Positions 52,489 through 62,066 of a stretch of 64,000 nt of DNA are shown piece by piece; within the stretch, counting starts at the first letter, position 1, and every line of letters begins with the position of its first letter. This DNA is from Actinoplanes aureus (GTDB taxonomy: Bacteria; Actinomycetota; Actinomycetes; Mycobacteriales; Micromonosporaceae): positions 310,001 to 374,000 of the forward strand of contig NZ_JADQTO010000001.1 in the NCBI RefSeq assembly GCF_015704865.1. Direction: 5' to 3'. Position numbers and translations under genes: made by a program. The notes under the pieces were generated by a model that saw nothing but the letters and a program-made list of their open reading frames with translations, did not search any database and had not been told where the DNA came from.

Positions 52489-54450
52489 ATGAGGCAGCCG
52501 GTCAAGCGTGGCATCTTCGCGGGTGCGCTCGCGGCGCTCGCGATCGCGGGCGTGGGCGCCTACGTCCTGCCCACCGGCACGCCAGGCTGGGCGCCGGTCA
52601 CCTACGGGCTCTCCGCGAGCCCGGAGGAAATCCTGCCCGCCGTCGTCTCGCCCGCCGAGCCGGCCCGCGTCGTCACCACCACCCTGGACGCGAACGGCCG
52701 GCCGGTCGTCACCGTCACCGAGGCGACCGACCGGGCGAGCGCGGCCGGCCTGGTCCGGGACGCGCAGCGGGCGGAGAACACGGTCGGCGTCGAGGTCGAC
52801 GCCGTGGCCGAGATGTTCCAGGCGCCCACCGGCACCGACCGGTACCGGCCCCTTCAGTGGGACCTGGACACCATGCGGGTGCCGGCGGCCTGGCAGCGGT
52901 CGACCGGCGCCGGCGTGACGGTCGCGGTGATCGACACCGGTGTGGACGTCTCGCACGAGGACCTGACCGGCCGAGTGCTCTCCGGCTACGACGCGATAAG
53001 CGGCACCGAGGGTGTCAGCTCGGACGGGAACGGCCACGGCACCCATGTGGCCGGCACGATCGCCGCGACGACCGGTAACGGGTCCGGCGTGGCGTCGGTC
53101 GCCCCGGACTCGTCGATCCTGCCGGTCAAGGTGCTGGGGGCGAACGGCTCGGGCTACATGTCCGATGTGGCCGAGGGCATCGTCTGGGCCGCCGACCACG
53201 GCGCTCACGTGATCAACATGTCGCTGGGCTCGACCGGCCGGACCGGTGCGGTGAGCACCGCGATCGCCTACGCCCGCAGCAGGAACGTCGTGGTGGTCGC
53301 CGCCGCCGGCAACAGCCGAGCCCAGGGCAGCCCCATCCAGTACCCCGCCGCCGACGCGGGCGTGATCACGGTGGCCGCCACCGATTCCACGGACACGGTC
53401 GCGAACTACTCCAACGCCGGGGACTACGTGGATGTGGCCGCGCCGGGCAGCGCGATCGTCAGCACGTACCCGAGGGTCCTGCACACCCCCGGTTATGGAC
53501 GGCTCTCCGGCACCTCGATGGCCGCGCCGCACGTGGCGGCGGTCGCCGCGCTCCTGGTCGCGGACCGGCCGGGGATCACCCCGGACGAGGTGGAGATCGC
53601 GCTGAAGACCTCCGCGATCGATCTCGGCAGCCCCGGTAGGGACAACGACTACGGCTACGGACGGGTCGACGCAGCGGCCGCGCTCGAGGCGATCGGGCCG
53701 GTCACCACCCCGCCGACCAGCACACCCGTCACGACCGAGCCGACCAGCGCCGCACCGACGACCGAACCGCCGGCCACCGAGCCGACGACCGAGCCGCCGG
53801 CGACCGAGCCGCCGGCCACTGAGCCGGCGACCCCGGCACCCACCGCGACCGAGACCAGCGCGCCCACGAGCCCGCCCACCACGGCGCCGGCCCCGAACGA
53901 ACCGGCTCCGACCGAGCCGGCACCGGCACAGACCGTCGTCACTGCGGACTCCTCCACTCAGCGCGTCACCTACGGGACCACGGCGGTCACCACGTTCACC
54001 GTCACCGCGGGCGGGACGGCCTTCGCGGACCAGCCGGCCTCGATCTGCGTCGCGCCCGCCGGTGAGACCTGGTCCTGCACCTCGGTGCGGACCACCGTGG
54101 ACGGCACCTACCTGGACACCCGCACCGCGACCGGCGCCTTCCGGGTCCGGCTGGTCGTGGCCGCGACCGGCGCCAACACCGGCGCGTCGGCGACGGCGAC
54201 CCGCACGGTGAAGGCGGCGGTCACGGTGACCCGTACCGCGAAGGGCACGCTCGCCGTGACCGTCAACGGGCCCACCGGGCAGGCGATGACCCTCCAGCGA
54301 TACACCGCCGGACAGTGGACCACCGTCCAGACGTACGTCACCGAAGCGAACCAGACCTTGACCGGCCTGGTCAGCGGTGCGACGTATCGGGTCGTGGTGG
54401 CCGGCACGGCCACCGTGCAGAGCGTGACCAGCGGATCCGTGAAGGCCTAG
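52489..54450 (+). CDS. Secreted subtilisin-like (S8) serine protease B
   Basis: This gene encodes 653 residues with a signal peptide, prodomain-like segment and S8 domain. The triad is D149 (VIDTG), the His of GHGTH and the Ser of [10 protein letters not shown] linker of TEPPATEP-type repeats and the same C-terminal beta domain as protease A follow, ending TSGSVKA. ATG 52489 follows GAGAGGTGG. It shares most of its N-terminal prodomain (TGTPGWAPVTYGLSASPEE) with protease A, so the two are close paralogues. Confidence 0.93.
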   Translation: MRQPVKRGIFAGALAALAIAGVGAYVLPTGTPGWAPVTYGLSASPEEILPAVVSPAEPARVVTTTLDANGRPVVTVTEATDRASAAGLVRDAQRAENTVGVEVDAVAEMFQAPTGTDRYRPLQWDLDTMRVPAAWQRSTGAGVTVAVIDTGVDVSHEDLTGRVLSGYDAISGTEGVSSDGNGHGTHVAGTIAATTGNGSGVASVAPDSSILPVKVLGANGSGYMSDVAEGIVWAADHGAHVINMSLGSTGRTGAVSTAIAYARSRNVVVVAAAGNSRAQGSPIQYPAADAGVITVAATDSTDTVANYSNAGDYVDVAAPGSAIVSTYPRVLHTPGYGRLSGTSMAAPHVAAVAALLVADRPGITPDEVEIALKTSAIDLGSPGRDNDYGYGRVDAAAALEAIGPVTTPPTSTPVTTEPTSAAPTTEPPATEPTTEPPATEPPATEPATPAPTATETSAPTSPPTTAPAPNEPAPTEPAPAQTVVTADSSTQRVTYGTTAVTTFTVTAGGTAFADQPASICVAPAGETWSCTSVRTTVDGTYLDTRTATGAFRVRLVVAATGANTGASATATRTVKAAVTVTRTAKGTLAVTVNGPTGQAMTLQRYTAGQWTTVQTYVTEANQTLTGLVSGATYRVVVAGTATVQSVTSGSVKA

Positions 54451-55027
54451 ACAGCTTTCCGGGTCAGGGTCGGCCGTCCACTTCTTCGGGGTACGCGTTC
54501 ATGCGGTGTCCTCCGCGTTCCCGCGCGAGCTGACTGCCTGAGCCGTGCCCTACCGCGACCGCCGGGCCCGGGTGGGTGGAGCTCTTCGCTCGCGGTTCGC
54601 AGGACCGGTTGCGACCGGCCGCTGGTTGCTGGCCAGCGGCCGGGGTGCCTACTTGCGGTTGGTGAGGCCGGCTGCGCCCGGCCGTGGATGCGGGCCAGCG
54701 GCCGGAGTGCCTACTCGCGGATCGCGGGGCCGGGTACGCCCGGCCGGTGACTGCCTCCCGCCCGCCGGGCATGGCCGGTGTGGTGTTGATCAGCGAGAGA
54801 GCCACTGCTACGAGCTCCGTGATCGATAAGGCCGGGTTTCGCGGGCCGGCTGTGCGCCAGGGCTGCTTCAACTCCGGGAAGCAGACCTAGCGCACAGCCG
54901 AGTGATCAAATAGGCCGAAAAAGCGGCCCGGCTGTGCCGGATGGCTGTCACCGCCTCCCGCGCCGCGCCGCGCCGAGCCGAGCTGGGCCGCGCCGAGCCG
55001 AGCCGCGCTGGGCCGAGCCGCGCGTCC
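54451..55027. repeat. Repeat-rich gene-free region
   Basis: A 62-bp unit repeats imperfectly at 54631 and 54693 (GGCCAGCGGCCGGGGTGCCTA and its variant with AGTG). A GCCGAGCC-type GC repeat fills 54955-55024. A minus-strand frame of 135 codons at 54464-54871 has no homology or ribosome site and I do not call it. The next segment is dispersed repeat copy B. Confidence 0.55.
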
Positions 55028-55120
55028 CAAGCGGTGATGGAGCTTGGCCAACGCTCAATGCTGTCTCAACGGCCGCCAGACAGCACCCACGTTGGGCCGG
55101 GCAAGACCCTGACCACGAAG
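55028..55120. repeat. Dispersed hairpin repeat, copy B
   Basis: About 93 bp that matches copy A at 37902-37995 with scattered differences and one 1-bp indel. The core TGCTGTCT/AGACAGCA stem is identical in both. It ends 5 bp from the stop of the minus-strand AAA gene. Both copies abut a 3' gene end, so it may work as a terminator or be a mobile REP-like element. Confidence 0.85.
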
Positions 55121-55125
55121 GCTCT

Positions 55126-56256
55126 CTACAGGTACATACCGCCGATCGGTGACTCCCGCTGGGGGACGGTCACCGGTGCGGCGCCAGTCTTCAGGGCGTA
55201 GAGCTCGGCAAGGGTGGCGCCCTCCGGGCCGATCCCGGCGGGTGAGCCGAGCCAGGCGGCCGCCTCGGCGTACGGCAGGCGACCGACCTCGATGCTGGCC
55301 AGACAGCGGCCCGGCCGGACCACGGCGGGGTGCAACGCGGACAGGTCCTCGTTCGTGGTGATCGCGATGAGCGCGTTGCGGCCCTGCCCGAGCAGGCCGT
55401 CGGTGAGGTTGAGCAGGCGGGACAGGGCCTGGCCGGCGCTCGCCTTGGCCTCGCCACGGATCAGCTCGTCGCAGTCCTCGAGCATCAGCAGCCGCCACTT
55501 CGGCCCGTTGTCGTCGCTGCCCAGCGCCACGTTCATCAGGTAGGCGGGGTCGGCGAAGAGACGCTCCGGGTCGAGCACGCAGTCCACCTGGCACCAGGAC
55601 CGCCACTGCTGGGCGAGGGCCCGCAGCGCGGTCGTCTTGCCGGTGCCGGGCTCGCCGTGCAACAGCAGGAGACGGCCGTTGACCGACGAGCCGTCGACGG
55701 TCATCAGCCGTTCCAGGGTCTCGGCGACCGGTGTGGCGTAGTTGGAGCGGATCTCGTCCCAAGGGGTCGCGCCGATCTCCCGCTCGGTCCGGCGCGGGCC
55801 GTGCGGTCCCTGATGCCAGAAGCCGATCGGCACGCTGTCGGCGATCGGCGGCGGGTCGTCGCAGGCGTCCGCGATGGCCTCGGCGAGCACCCGATCGGCC
55901 AGTTCGGCGCTGATCGCGGTGACCTCGACCCGGGCGCGCCGGCTCTGCTTCCAGCGGGTGACGTGCAGCGACCAGCCCTCGCCGACGCTCAGCCGGCCGT
56001 GCCCGTCGTCGTCCTTGGCCTCGCGGACCAGGCGGGCGTCCGGGAGGGTGAGCGGCGCGTCGGCACGCAGGTTCTCCAGGAACTTGGTACGCCCGAACGG
56101 CTCCCGCCCGGTGACGAACGCGTCGAGGGCCAGCAGGTCCACGACGTCCACCAGCCGGTCGTCGTCGTCGACGGACCCGGCCAGCGGCAGGGTGAAGCCG
56201 GCCGGCTCGGCGAGACGGCCGGCGGCCCGGTCCACGGACTGGTGCGGTACGCGCAT
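55126..56256 (-). CDS. DUF5925-AAA ATPase
   Basis: This gene encodes 376 residues. The N-terminal half resembles DUF5925 (VDVVDLLALDAFVTGREPFG and VEVTAISAELADRVL). The C-terminal half is an AAA domain: Walker A GEPGTGKTTAL, Walker B LLMLEDCDE, sensor 1 ITTNEDLS and Arg finger RPGRC. Members are found in actinobacteria beside other systems, and the target is unknown. ATG 56256 is chosen because the homology starts there. Confidence 0.85.
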   Translation of the reverse strand: MRVPHQSVDRAAGRLAEPAGFTLPLAGSVDDDDRLVDVVDLLALDAFVTGREPFGRTKFLENLRADAPLTLPDARLVREAKDDDGHGRLSVGEGWSLHVTRWKQSRRARVEVTAISAELADRVLAEAIADACDDPPPIADSVPIGFWHQGPHGPRRTEREIGATPWDEIRSNYATPVAETLERLMTVDGSSVNGRLLLLHGEPGTGKTTALRALAQQWRSWCQVDCVLDPERLFADPAYLMNVALGSDDNGPKWRLLMLEDCDELIRGEAKASAGQALSRLLNLTDGLLGQGRNALIAITTNEDLSALHPAVVRPGRCLASIEVGRLPYAEAAAWLGSPAGIGPEGATLAELYALKTGAAPVTVPQRESPIGGMYL

Positions 56257-56321
56257 CGTTCCATGATCCGGGCCGAAGGACGGCTCGGCATCCCGTTTTC
56301 CCACCGTCGGGTGCGGTGAAA

Positions 56322-56756
56322 TCAGCGTCGGGTCAGGACGAACACCGGGATCAGACGGTCGGTCTTGGTCTGGTAGTCCGCGTACGGCGGGTAGGCCTCG
56401 ACGGCCCGATCCCACCAGATCTGCCGTTCCTCCCCGGAGACCTCGCGGACGGTGTAGTCGTGCTTCTCCGCCCCGTCCTGGAGCTCGACGTGCGGGTTCT
56501 TGCGGATGTTGTAGACCCAGACCGGGTTCTTCGGGGCGCCGCCGAGCGAGCCGACGACCGCGTACTCCCCGTCGTGCTCGACCCGCATCAGCGCGGTCTT
56601 GCGCAGTTGCCCGGTCTTCGCGCCGACGCTCGTCAGTACGATGATCGGCCTTTCCATGATGGTGTTCGCCTGGGCGCCATCCGTCGCCTCGTACTTCTCG
56701 GCCTGCTTGCGAGCCCAGTCCGACGTGCTGGGCGCGTACTCACCAGTCAAAGGCAT
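56322..56756 (-). CDS. Deazaflavin (F420)-dependent nitroreductase-like protein
   Basis: This gene encodes 144 residues of the DDN/nitroreductase family. Typical motifs are [34 protein letters not shown] and [19 protein letters not shown]. These small proteins use F420 to reduce small molecules; the substrate is not known. The start ATG 56756 is preferred by homology. It stands between the AAA gene and protease C. Confidence 0.9.
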   Translation of the reverse strand: MPLTGEYAPSTSDWARKQAEKYEATDGAQANTIMERPIIVLTSVGAKTGQLRKTALMRVEHDGEYAVVGSLGGAPKNPVWVYNIRKNPHVELQDGAEKHDYTVREVSGEERQIWWDRAVEAYPPYADYQTKTDRLIPVFVLTRR

Positions 56757-56865
56757 GATGCCGAGTCTAGATCGCACCCGAACCGCTACCGCCTCCCTGC
56801 CCGGAACGCACTCCGCACAGATCACCTTCGAATGGTCGGACCACCATCGAAGAAGGGACAGGCGA

Positions 56866-58470
56866 GTGCGGCGACGACTTGTCATCGGTACGTTGACGGT
56901 GGCCTTGGCGGTGGCGGGGCTTCCCGCCGGCGCCCGGGCGGACGAGACCACGGCGGGCCGTGTGGTGGTCACCTCACTCGACGCCGCGGGCCGCCCGGTG
57001 TTCACGATCGGCGAGGCCGGCCGGGTGATGCGGGCCGCGAGCGTGCTCAGCGTGGAGACCGACGTCCCGGTACGCGCGCTGGCCGGCTCCGACCCGTACC
57101 GGAGCTCCCAGTGGGATCTGGTGAAGATCGGCGCGACGCGGGCCTGGGGCGTCTCCACCGGCGCCGGGGTCACGGTCGCGGTGATCGACACCGGGGTGGA
57201 CGGCGCTCATCCCGACCTGAGGGGCAAGGTCCTCGCCGGTTACGACACGATCGGCGACGTCGCGGGCGGGGACAGCGACGAGAACGGACACGGCACCCAC
57301 GTGGCCGGGACCATCGCCGCCCTGACCGGCAACGGCGTCGGCGTCTCCGGTGTCGCCCCGGGCGCGCGGATCCTGCCGGTGAAGGCGCTCGGCGCGGACG
57401 GCAGCGGCTGGATGTCGGACACCGCGGAGGGCATCGTCTGGGCCGCCGACCACGGCGCCCAGGTGATCAACATGTCGCTGGGCACGGCCGATCAGATGGG
57501 TGCGGTGACCGCCGCGGTCGCGTACGCCCGGAGCAAGGGTGTCACCGTGGTGGCCGCCGCCGGCAACGAACGGACCAAGGGCAGCCCGGTCAGCTACCCG
57601 GCGGCCGACCCCGGCGTCATCGCGGTGGCCGCCACCGACGCCGCCGACCGGTACGCCTACTACTCCACCGCCGGTGCCTACGTCGACCTCGCGGCGCCCG
57701 GCAGCGTCATCCTCAACACCTTTCCGACGAGCCTCGAGCGCCGCGGATACGGCACCATGAGCGGCACCTCGATGGCCGCGCCGCACGTGGCGGCGGCCGC
57801 CGCATTGGTCAAGGCGTATCGGCCGGCCGCCACCCCGGATCAGATCGAGCAGACGCTGGAGCGCTCCGCCGTGGACCTGGGCGCCCGGGGGTTCGACCGG
57901 GACTACGGCTACGGGCGCCTCGACGCCGCCGCGGCCCTGGCCTCGCTCAGCCAGGTCGTCGTCTCGAACGTCGCCACACGGCTGGTGTCCTACGGCACCC
58001 GGACCAGCACGACGTTCACCGCGTCCGCCGAGGGCCGCCGCCTGGCCGGCCGCGCCGCCTCGATCTGCGTCTCGGTGAGCGGCGGGGCGTGGCGCTGCTC
58101 GGCGGTGCGGACCGACGCGGCCGGCCGGTACACCCTCGTACGCACCGCGACCGGCGCCTTCCGTGCCCGGTTGCAGGTGCCGGCCACCGCGATGTCGGCG
58201 GCGGCCTCCGCCACCGCCGGCTACGGCGTGCAGGCGAGGGCCACGGTGGTTCGCTCCGGCAAGGGCGCGATCACGGTACGGGTCACCGGCGCGACCGGCC
58301 AGAAGATGTACGTCCAGCGCTACCTCAAGAAGCGCTGGACCACCGTGCGGACCTACTCGGCGGCGTCCGCCCGGAAGGTGACGAAGCTGGTCCGGGGCGG
58401 GAAGTACCGCGTGGTGGTGGCGAACACGAAGTCGGTGCGTGGCGTGACCAGCGGCACGGTCAAGGCCTGA
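56866..58470 (+). CDS. Secreted subtilisin-like (S8) serine protease C
   Basis: This gene encodes 534 residues with a signal peptide ending near ARADE. The triad is D108 (VIDTG), the His of GHGTH and the Ser of SGTSMAAPH. The Pro/Thr linker found in A and B is almost absent here, and the C-terminal beta domain follows directly. GTG 56866 has AGGGAC about 9 nt upstream. It lacks the long GWxPVTYGL prodomain part. It is one of three paralogues and ends with TSGTVKA, as in B. Confidence 0.9.
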   Translation: MRRRLVIGTLTVALAVAGLPAGARADETTAGRVVVTSLDAAGRPVFTIGEAGRVMRAASVLSVETDVPVRALAGSDPYRSSQWDLVKIGATRAWGVSTGAGVTVAVIDTGVDGAHPDLRGKVLAGYDTIGDVAGGDSDENGHGTHVAGTIAALTGNGVGVSGVAPGARILPVKALGADGSGWMSDTAEGIVWAADHGAQVINMSLGTADQMGAVTAAVAYARSKGVTVVAAAGNERTKGSPVSYPAADPGVIAVAATDAADRYAYYSTAGAYVDLAAPGSVILNTFPTSLERRGYGTMSGTSMAAPHVAAAAALVKAYRPAATPDQIEQTLERSAVDLGARGFDRDYGYGRLDAAAALASLSQVVVSNVATRLVSYGTRTSTTFTASAEGRRLAGRAASICVSVSGGAWRCSAVRTDAAGRYTLVRTATGAFRARLQVPATAMSAAASATAGYGVQARATVVRSGKGAITVRVTGATGQKMYVQRYLKKRWTTVRTYSAASARKVTKLVRGGKYRVVVANTKSVRGVTSGTVKA

Positions 58471-58501
58471 GGACGCCGATGGTGAGGTTTACTCATACCT
58501 C

Positions 58502-59101
58502 ATGGGCATCATCTCCCGCGGCTTCGGCGGGCGGCGGCGTGAGTCGTCGCCCGACCTGCCGCCCGGCCAGTACCTGACGCACGACTTCCCGGTGCTCTCC
58601 GCCGGACCGACCCCGCGGATCCCGCTTGATCGCTGGCAGTTCTCGATCATCACCGAGACCGGTGAGAAGCACACCTGGAACTGGGACGAGTTCACCGCCC
58701 TGCCGGCCGATGAGTTCACCGTCGACATCCACTGTGTGACCAAGTGGTCCAAGCTGGGCACCACCTGGAAGGGCGTCTCGCTGGACACCCTCATGGCGGA
58801 TGTGGAGTCGGCGGCCGACTACGCGATGGCGCACAGCTTCGGCGGTTACACCACGAACGTGCCGGTCGAGGACCTGCTCGACGGCAAGGCCTGGGTGGCG
58901 TACGAGTTCGACGGCGAGCCGCTGCACCCGGAGCACGGCGGCCCGGCCCGGCTGCTCATCCCGCACCTGTACTTCTGGAAGTCGGCGAAGTGGGTCAACG
59001 GGCTGCGCATGATGCCCGAGGACGAGCCGGGCTTCTGGGAGGCCGCCGGCTATCACATGTATGGGGACCCATGGTCCGAGCAGCGGTACCACGGAGACTG
59101 A
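58502..59101 (+). CDS. Sulfite-oxidase-type molybdopterin oxidoreductase
   Basis: This gene encodes 199 residues of the Moco-binding SUOX/YedY fold. The molybdenum-ligand Cys is in VDIHCVTKWSKL, and the AHSFGGYTTNVPVEDLLDG and GGPARLLIPHLYFWKSAKWV segments follow. It lacks a signal peptide, so it is cytoplasmic. It overlaps the next gene by 31 bp and probably passes electrons to or from that flavoprotein. The substrate is unknown. Confidence 0.9.
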   Translation: MGIISRGFGGRRRESSPDLPPGQYLTHDFPVLSAGPTPRIPLDRWQFSIITETGEKHTWNWDEFTALPADEFTVDIHCVTKWSKLGTTWKGVSLDTLMADVESAADYAMAHSFGGYTTNVPVEDLLDGKAWVAYEFDGEPLHPEHGGPARLLIPHLYFWKSAKWVNGLRMMPEDEPGFWEAAGYHMYGDPWSEQRYHGD

Positions 59102-59826
59102 CCTGGCGGGTGGCGACCGTGGTCGACACCCGCTGGGAGACGAAGACGGCGCGCACGCTGGTGCTCGACGTGCCGGAGTGGCCGGGTCACCTGCCCGGTC
59201 AGCACGTCGACATCCGGCTGACCGCCGAGGACGGCTACTCCGCACAGCGCAGCTACTCGATCGCCTCGGCGTGGCCCTCGGACGGCGGCGGCACGGTCGA
59301 GCTGACCGTGCAGCGGCTGGAGGACGGCGAGGTGTCGCCGTACCTCACCGATGTCGTCGAGAAGGGTGACCAGCTCGAACTGCGCGGCCCGGTGGGCGGC
59401 TGGTTCGTCTGGCGGGAGAAGCAGCCGGCGCCGGTGCTACTGGTCGCCGGCGGCTCCGGCGTGGTGCCGCTGATGGCGATGATCCGGGCCCGCGGCCTGG
59501 CGCGCGGCCGGCAGCCGTTCCGGCTGATCTATTCGGTACGCACGCCGGAGGACGCCTGCTACGCCGACGAGCTGCGCCGGCGGGTACGCGACGACCCGGG
59601 CCTCGACGTGCACTTCGTCTACACCCGCAAGGCGCCGGACGGCTGGCCGGCACCGCCGAAGCGGATCGACGTGGCGGTCCTCAACACGCACGGCTGGCCG
59701 CCCGACTTCCAGCCGGACTGCTTCGTCTGCGGTCCCACCTCGTTCGTCGAGACCGCCGCGGACATCCTGGTCGCCCTCGGCCACGACGCCAAGAAGATCC
59801 GGACCGAGCGTTTCGGTGGTGCCTGA
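59071..59826 (+). CDS. Ferredoxin-reductase-type flavoprotein
   Basis: This gene encodes 251 residues. The FAD-binding RSYSIASAWPS and the NAD-binding GGSGVVPLMAMIRAR motifs are clear, and CFVCGPTSFVETAADILVALG completes the FNR fold. It has no iron-sulfur cluster domain. ATG 59071 overlaps the Moco gene; the exact start may lie later. It likely supplies electrons to the Moco enzyme. Confidence 0.9.
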   Translation: MVRAAVPRRLTWRVATVVDTRWETKTARTLVLDVPEWPGHLPGQHVDIRLTAEDGYSAQRSYSIASAWPSDGGGTVELTVQRLEDGEVSPYLTDVVEKGDQLELRGPVGGWFVWREKQPAPVLLVAGGSGVVPLMAMIRARGLARGRQPFRLIYSVRTPEDACYADELRRRVRDDPGLDVHFVYTRKAPDGWPAPPKRIDVAVLNTHGWPPDFQPDCFVCGPTSFVETAADILVALGHDAKKIRTERFGGA

Positions 59827-60086
59827 TGGAGCTGGACGGGAACGCCCTCGCCGGTGATCTGCGCGAGGTCTTCGCCGGTGACCTGACCGCGGCGGTCTTC
59901 ACCTGCGCCGGCTGCGGGCACGCCGGCGCGGTGGCCACCCTGCGGGTCTTCCAGCCGGCACCCGGCCTGGTCGGACGCTGCCCGAGCTGCGAGGACGTGG
60001 TGCTGCGCCTGGTCCGTACCCCGGATCGGGTCTTCCTCTGCCTCAGCGGCGCCACCCGCCTGGAACTCTCACTCGACGGCGAGTAG
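59826..60086 (+). CDS. DUF6510 zinc-ribbon protein
   Basis: This gene encodes 86 residues. Two Cys pairs, TCAGCGHAG and RCPSCEDV, form a zinc ribbon. The first residues LDGNALAGDLREVFAGDLTAAVFTC fit DUF6510. The ATG overlaps the FNR stop by one base (TGATG), so it is the third gene of the Moco/FNR operon. It is convergent with alpha-galactosidase and overlaps it by 18 bp. Confidence 0.85.
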   Translation: MELDGNALAGDLREVFAGDLTAAVFTCAGCGHAGAVATLRVFQPAPGLVGRCPSCEDVVLRLVRTPDRVFLCLSGATRLELSLDGE

Positions 60087-62066
60087 CAGGGCCCGCTCCG
60101 GCGCGAGCAGCGGCACCGGGAGGCCCACCTCGGCCAGCACACGGCCCGGGAGCGTCACCGATCCGGCGGCCAGCCACGCGGGCGGGGCGTCCTGCACCAC
60201 CCGGGGCTGGGTGCCGATCGGCCGGACCGTGTAAAGCCGGTCCGGGTCCAGGCCGGGGAACCGCACCGGCGGTGGCAGGGCGGCCGCCGGCGAGCCGGTC
60301 GCCACCAGGGCGTACACCGCCCGGGAACGGTCCTGGGCGACCACACCGTGCAGGCGGTCGTCGGCGCGGACCACCACGCCGGTGTGCAGCAGCGGGCGCA
60401 GCCGCTTGTACTCGGCGATCCACGCGGCGATCTCGGCACGCTCGGCGGGGGTGGCGGCGGTCAGGTCCCACTCGATGCCGGCGCTGCCGAACAGTGCGGT
60501 GGCCAGGCGGAACTCCAGCGCCGAGGTACGTCCGGTGACGTGGGCGGTGGCCGCGCCCAGGTGACCCCCCAGGTACTCGGGCGGGATCAGCACGCCGGTC
60601 CACCGCTGGATCCGCTGCCGGTCGAGCGGGTCGTTGGTGTCCGAGGTCCAGAACCGGTCGACCAGCTCCAGGATGCCGAGGTCGATCCGGGCGCCGCCGG
60701 ACGCGCAGCTCTCGATCTCCACGTCCGGGAAGGCCGTCCGCACCTCGGCGAGCAGCCGGTACAGCGCGGTGGTCTGCCGGTGCGAGACGCCGGGTACCAG
60801 CAGGTCGCGGTTGTGGTCCCACTTGAGGAACGCGATCGGGTACTCGGTGAGCAGAGCGGTCAACCGGCTGAGCACGTGGTCGTAGGCCCCGGGCGTGCTC
60901 AAGTCGAGGACTCGCTGCCAGCGCCATGTCGGACCGTTGTCGAGGATCCAGTCCGGGTGGGCGGCGGCCAGGGACGAGTCCGGGCTGATCATCTCGGGTT
61001 CGACCCAGAGGCCGAAGTCCATCCCGCGATCGTGGACCCACTTGATCAGCGGATGCAGGCCGTCCGGCCAGATTGCCGGGTCCACGGACCAGTCGCCGAG
61101 GGCGCGCTTGTCGTCGCGGCGGCCGGTGAACCAGCCGTCGTCCAGCACGAACCGTTCCACGCCCACCTCGGCGGCGGCGTCGGCCAGGCGTTCCAGCGTC
61201 GGCAGGTCCTGGTCGAAGTAGACGGCCTCCCAGGTGTTCAGCACGACCGGGCGGGGCAGGCGCGGTGCGGAGCTCGCGCGGATCCACGGATGCAGGCGGT
61301 CGGAGAGTCCGTCGATGCCGGCATCCGAGAAGACCGCCACCAGCCATGGCGTCTCATAGGTCTCCCCCGGCGCGAGGCGGACCTCGCCCGGGGCGAGCAG
61401 CTCACCGGCGCCGAGTACGCCGTAGCCGAGCGCGGACCGCTCCGCCCAGATCCGCTTGTCGCCGCTCCACGCCAGGTGCACGGCCCAGACCCGGCCGTGC
61501 CGGAAGTCGAAGCCGGGCCGGCCGGCCATCATCAGGAACGCGTCGTCGTGCCCGGGACGGCCGTGCCGGCTCTCCCGGCTCCAGACGCCGTGCCGCAGCG
61601 GGGCGCGTTGCGGCTGCCGCTCGTGCGACCACAGGCCGGTGAAGTCGAGCAGCTCGGAGGCCTCGGCGGGGATCGGGAGCAGGACGTCGAGGCCGGACAG
61701 GTCGACATCCGCGGTGCCATGGTTCGTCAGGCGGTGCCGGACACGCAGGACACCCTCCGGGGACATCTCCAGCTCCGTGATCACCTCTTGCGACGAGTCC
61801 GAGCTCGTAGCCCGTACTGATGCGGTGTTGTCCGAAGAGTGAGCACTGACCAGCCGGAAGCCGGCTGCGGGCGTGCCGGACAGCGATGGCCGCCCGGTCC
61901 ATCCCTCTTCGAGGGATGGCAGGAGAGAAAGGCGCAGGGGTACGTCGATCGAGCTCGGCGGGATCGCCGGAACCGCGCTGTCCGCGAGCGTCTCGAGATC
62001 GCATTCGCCCAGGTCGGCGCCCCAGTGGAGGATCGTGGGTACGGCAGCGGGGCGGGGGGGCACCAC
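60069..62066 (-). CDS. GH36 alpha-galactosidase (N-terminus probably damaged)
   Basis: This gene encodes about 665 residues of family 36. The catalytic nucleophile Asp is in FLKWDHNRDL, the acid/base region is FWTSDTNDPLDR, and ESCASGGARIDLG is conserved. It hydrolyses alpha-galactosides in the cytoplasm after uptake. The usual N-terminal beta-strand (about 15-20 residues) before PTILHWGADLG is missing, and no ribosome site precedes GTG 62066. It lies downstream of the sugar-binding gene, in a zone of G-runs. Confidence 0.88.
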   Translation of the reverse strand: MVPPRPAAVPTILHWGADLGECDLETLADSAVPAIPPSSIDVPLRLSLLPSLEEGWTGRPSLSGTPAAGFRLVSAHSSDNTASVRATSSDSSQEVITELEMSPEGVLRVRHRLTNHGTADVDLSGLDVLLPIPAEASELLDFTGLWSHERQPQRAPLRHGVWSRESRHGRPGHDDAFLMMAGRPGFDFRHGRVWAVHLAWSGDKRIWAERSALGYGVLGAGELLAPGEVRLAPGETYETPWLVAVFSDAGIDGLSDRLHPWIRASSAPRLPRPVVLNTWEAVYFDQDLPTLERLADAAAEVGVERFVLDDGWFTGRRDDKRALGDWSVDPAIWPDGLHPLIKWVHDRGMDFGLWVEPEMISPDSSLAAAHPDWILDNGPTWRWQRVLDLSTPGAYDHVLSRLTALLTEYPIAFLKWDHNRDLLVPGVSHRQTTALYRLLAEVRTAFPDVEIESCASGGARIDLGILELVDRFWTSDTNDPLDRQRIQRWTGVLIPPEYLGGHLGAATAHVTGRTSALEFRLATALFGSAGIEWDLTAATPAERAEIAAWIAEYKRLRPLLHTGVVVRADDRLHGVVAQDRSRAVYALVATGSPAAALPPPVRFPGLDPDRLYTVRPIGTQPRVVQDAPPAWLAAGSVTLPGRVLAEVGLPVPLLAPERALLLAVE

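Noticed and set aside
54464-54871. 135-codon minus-strand frame
   Set aside because: Covers imperfect repeats, with no homology or Shine-Dalgarno.
60348-61820. 490-codon plus-strand frame opposite alpha-galactosidase
   Set aside because: Antisense to a gene with all GH36 motifs; no independent evidence.
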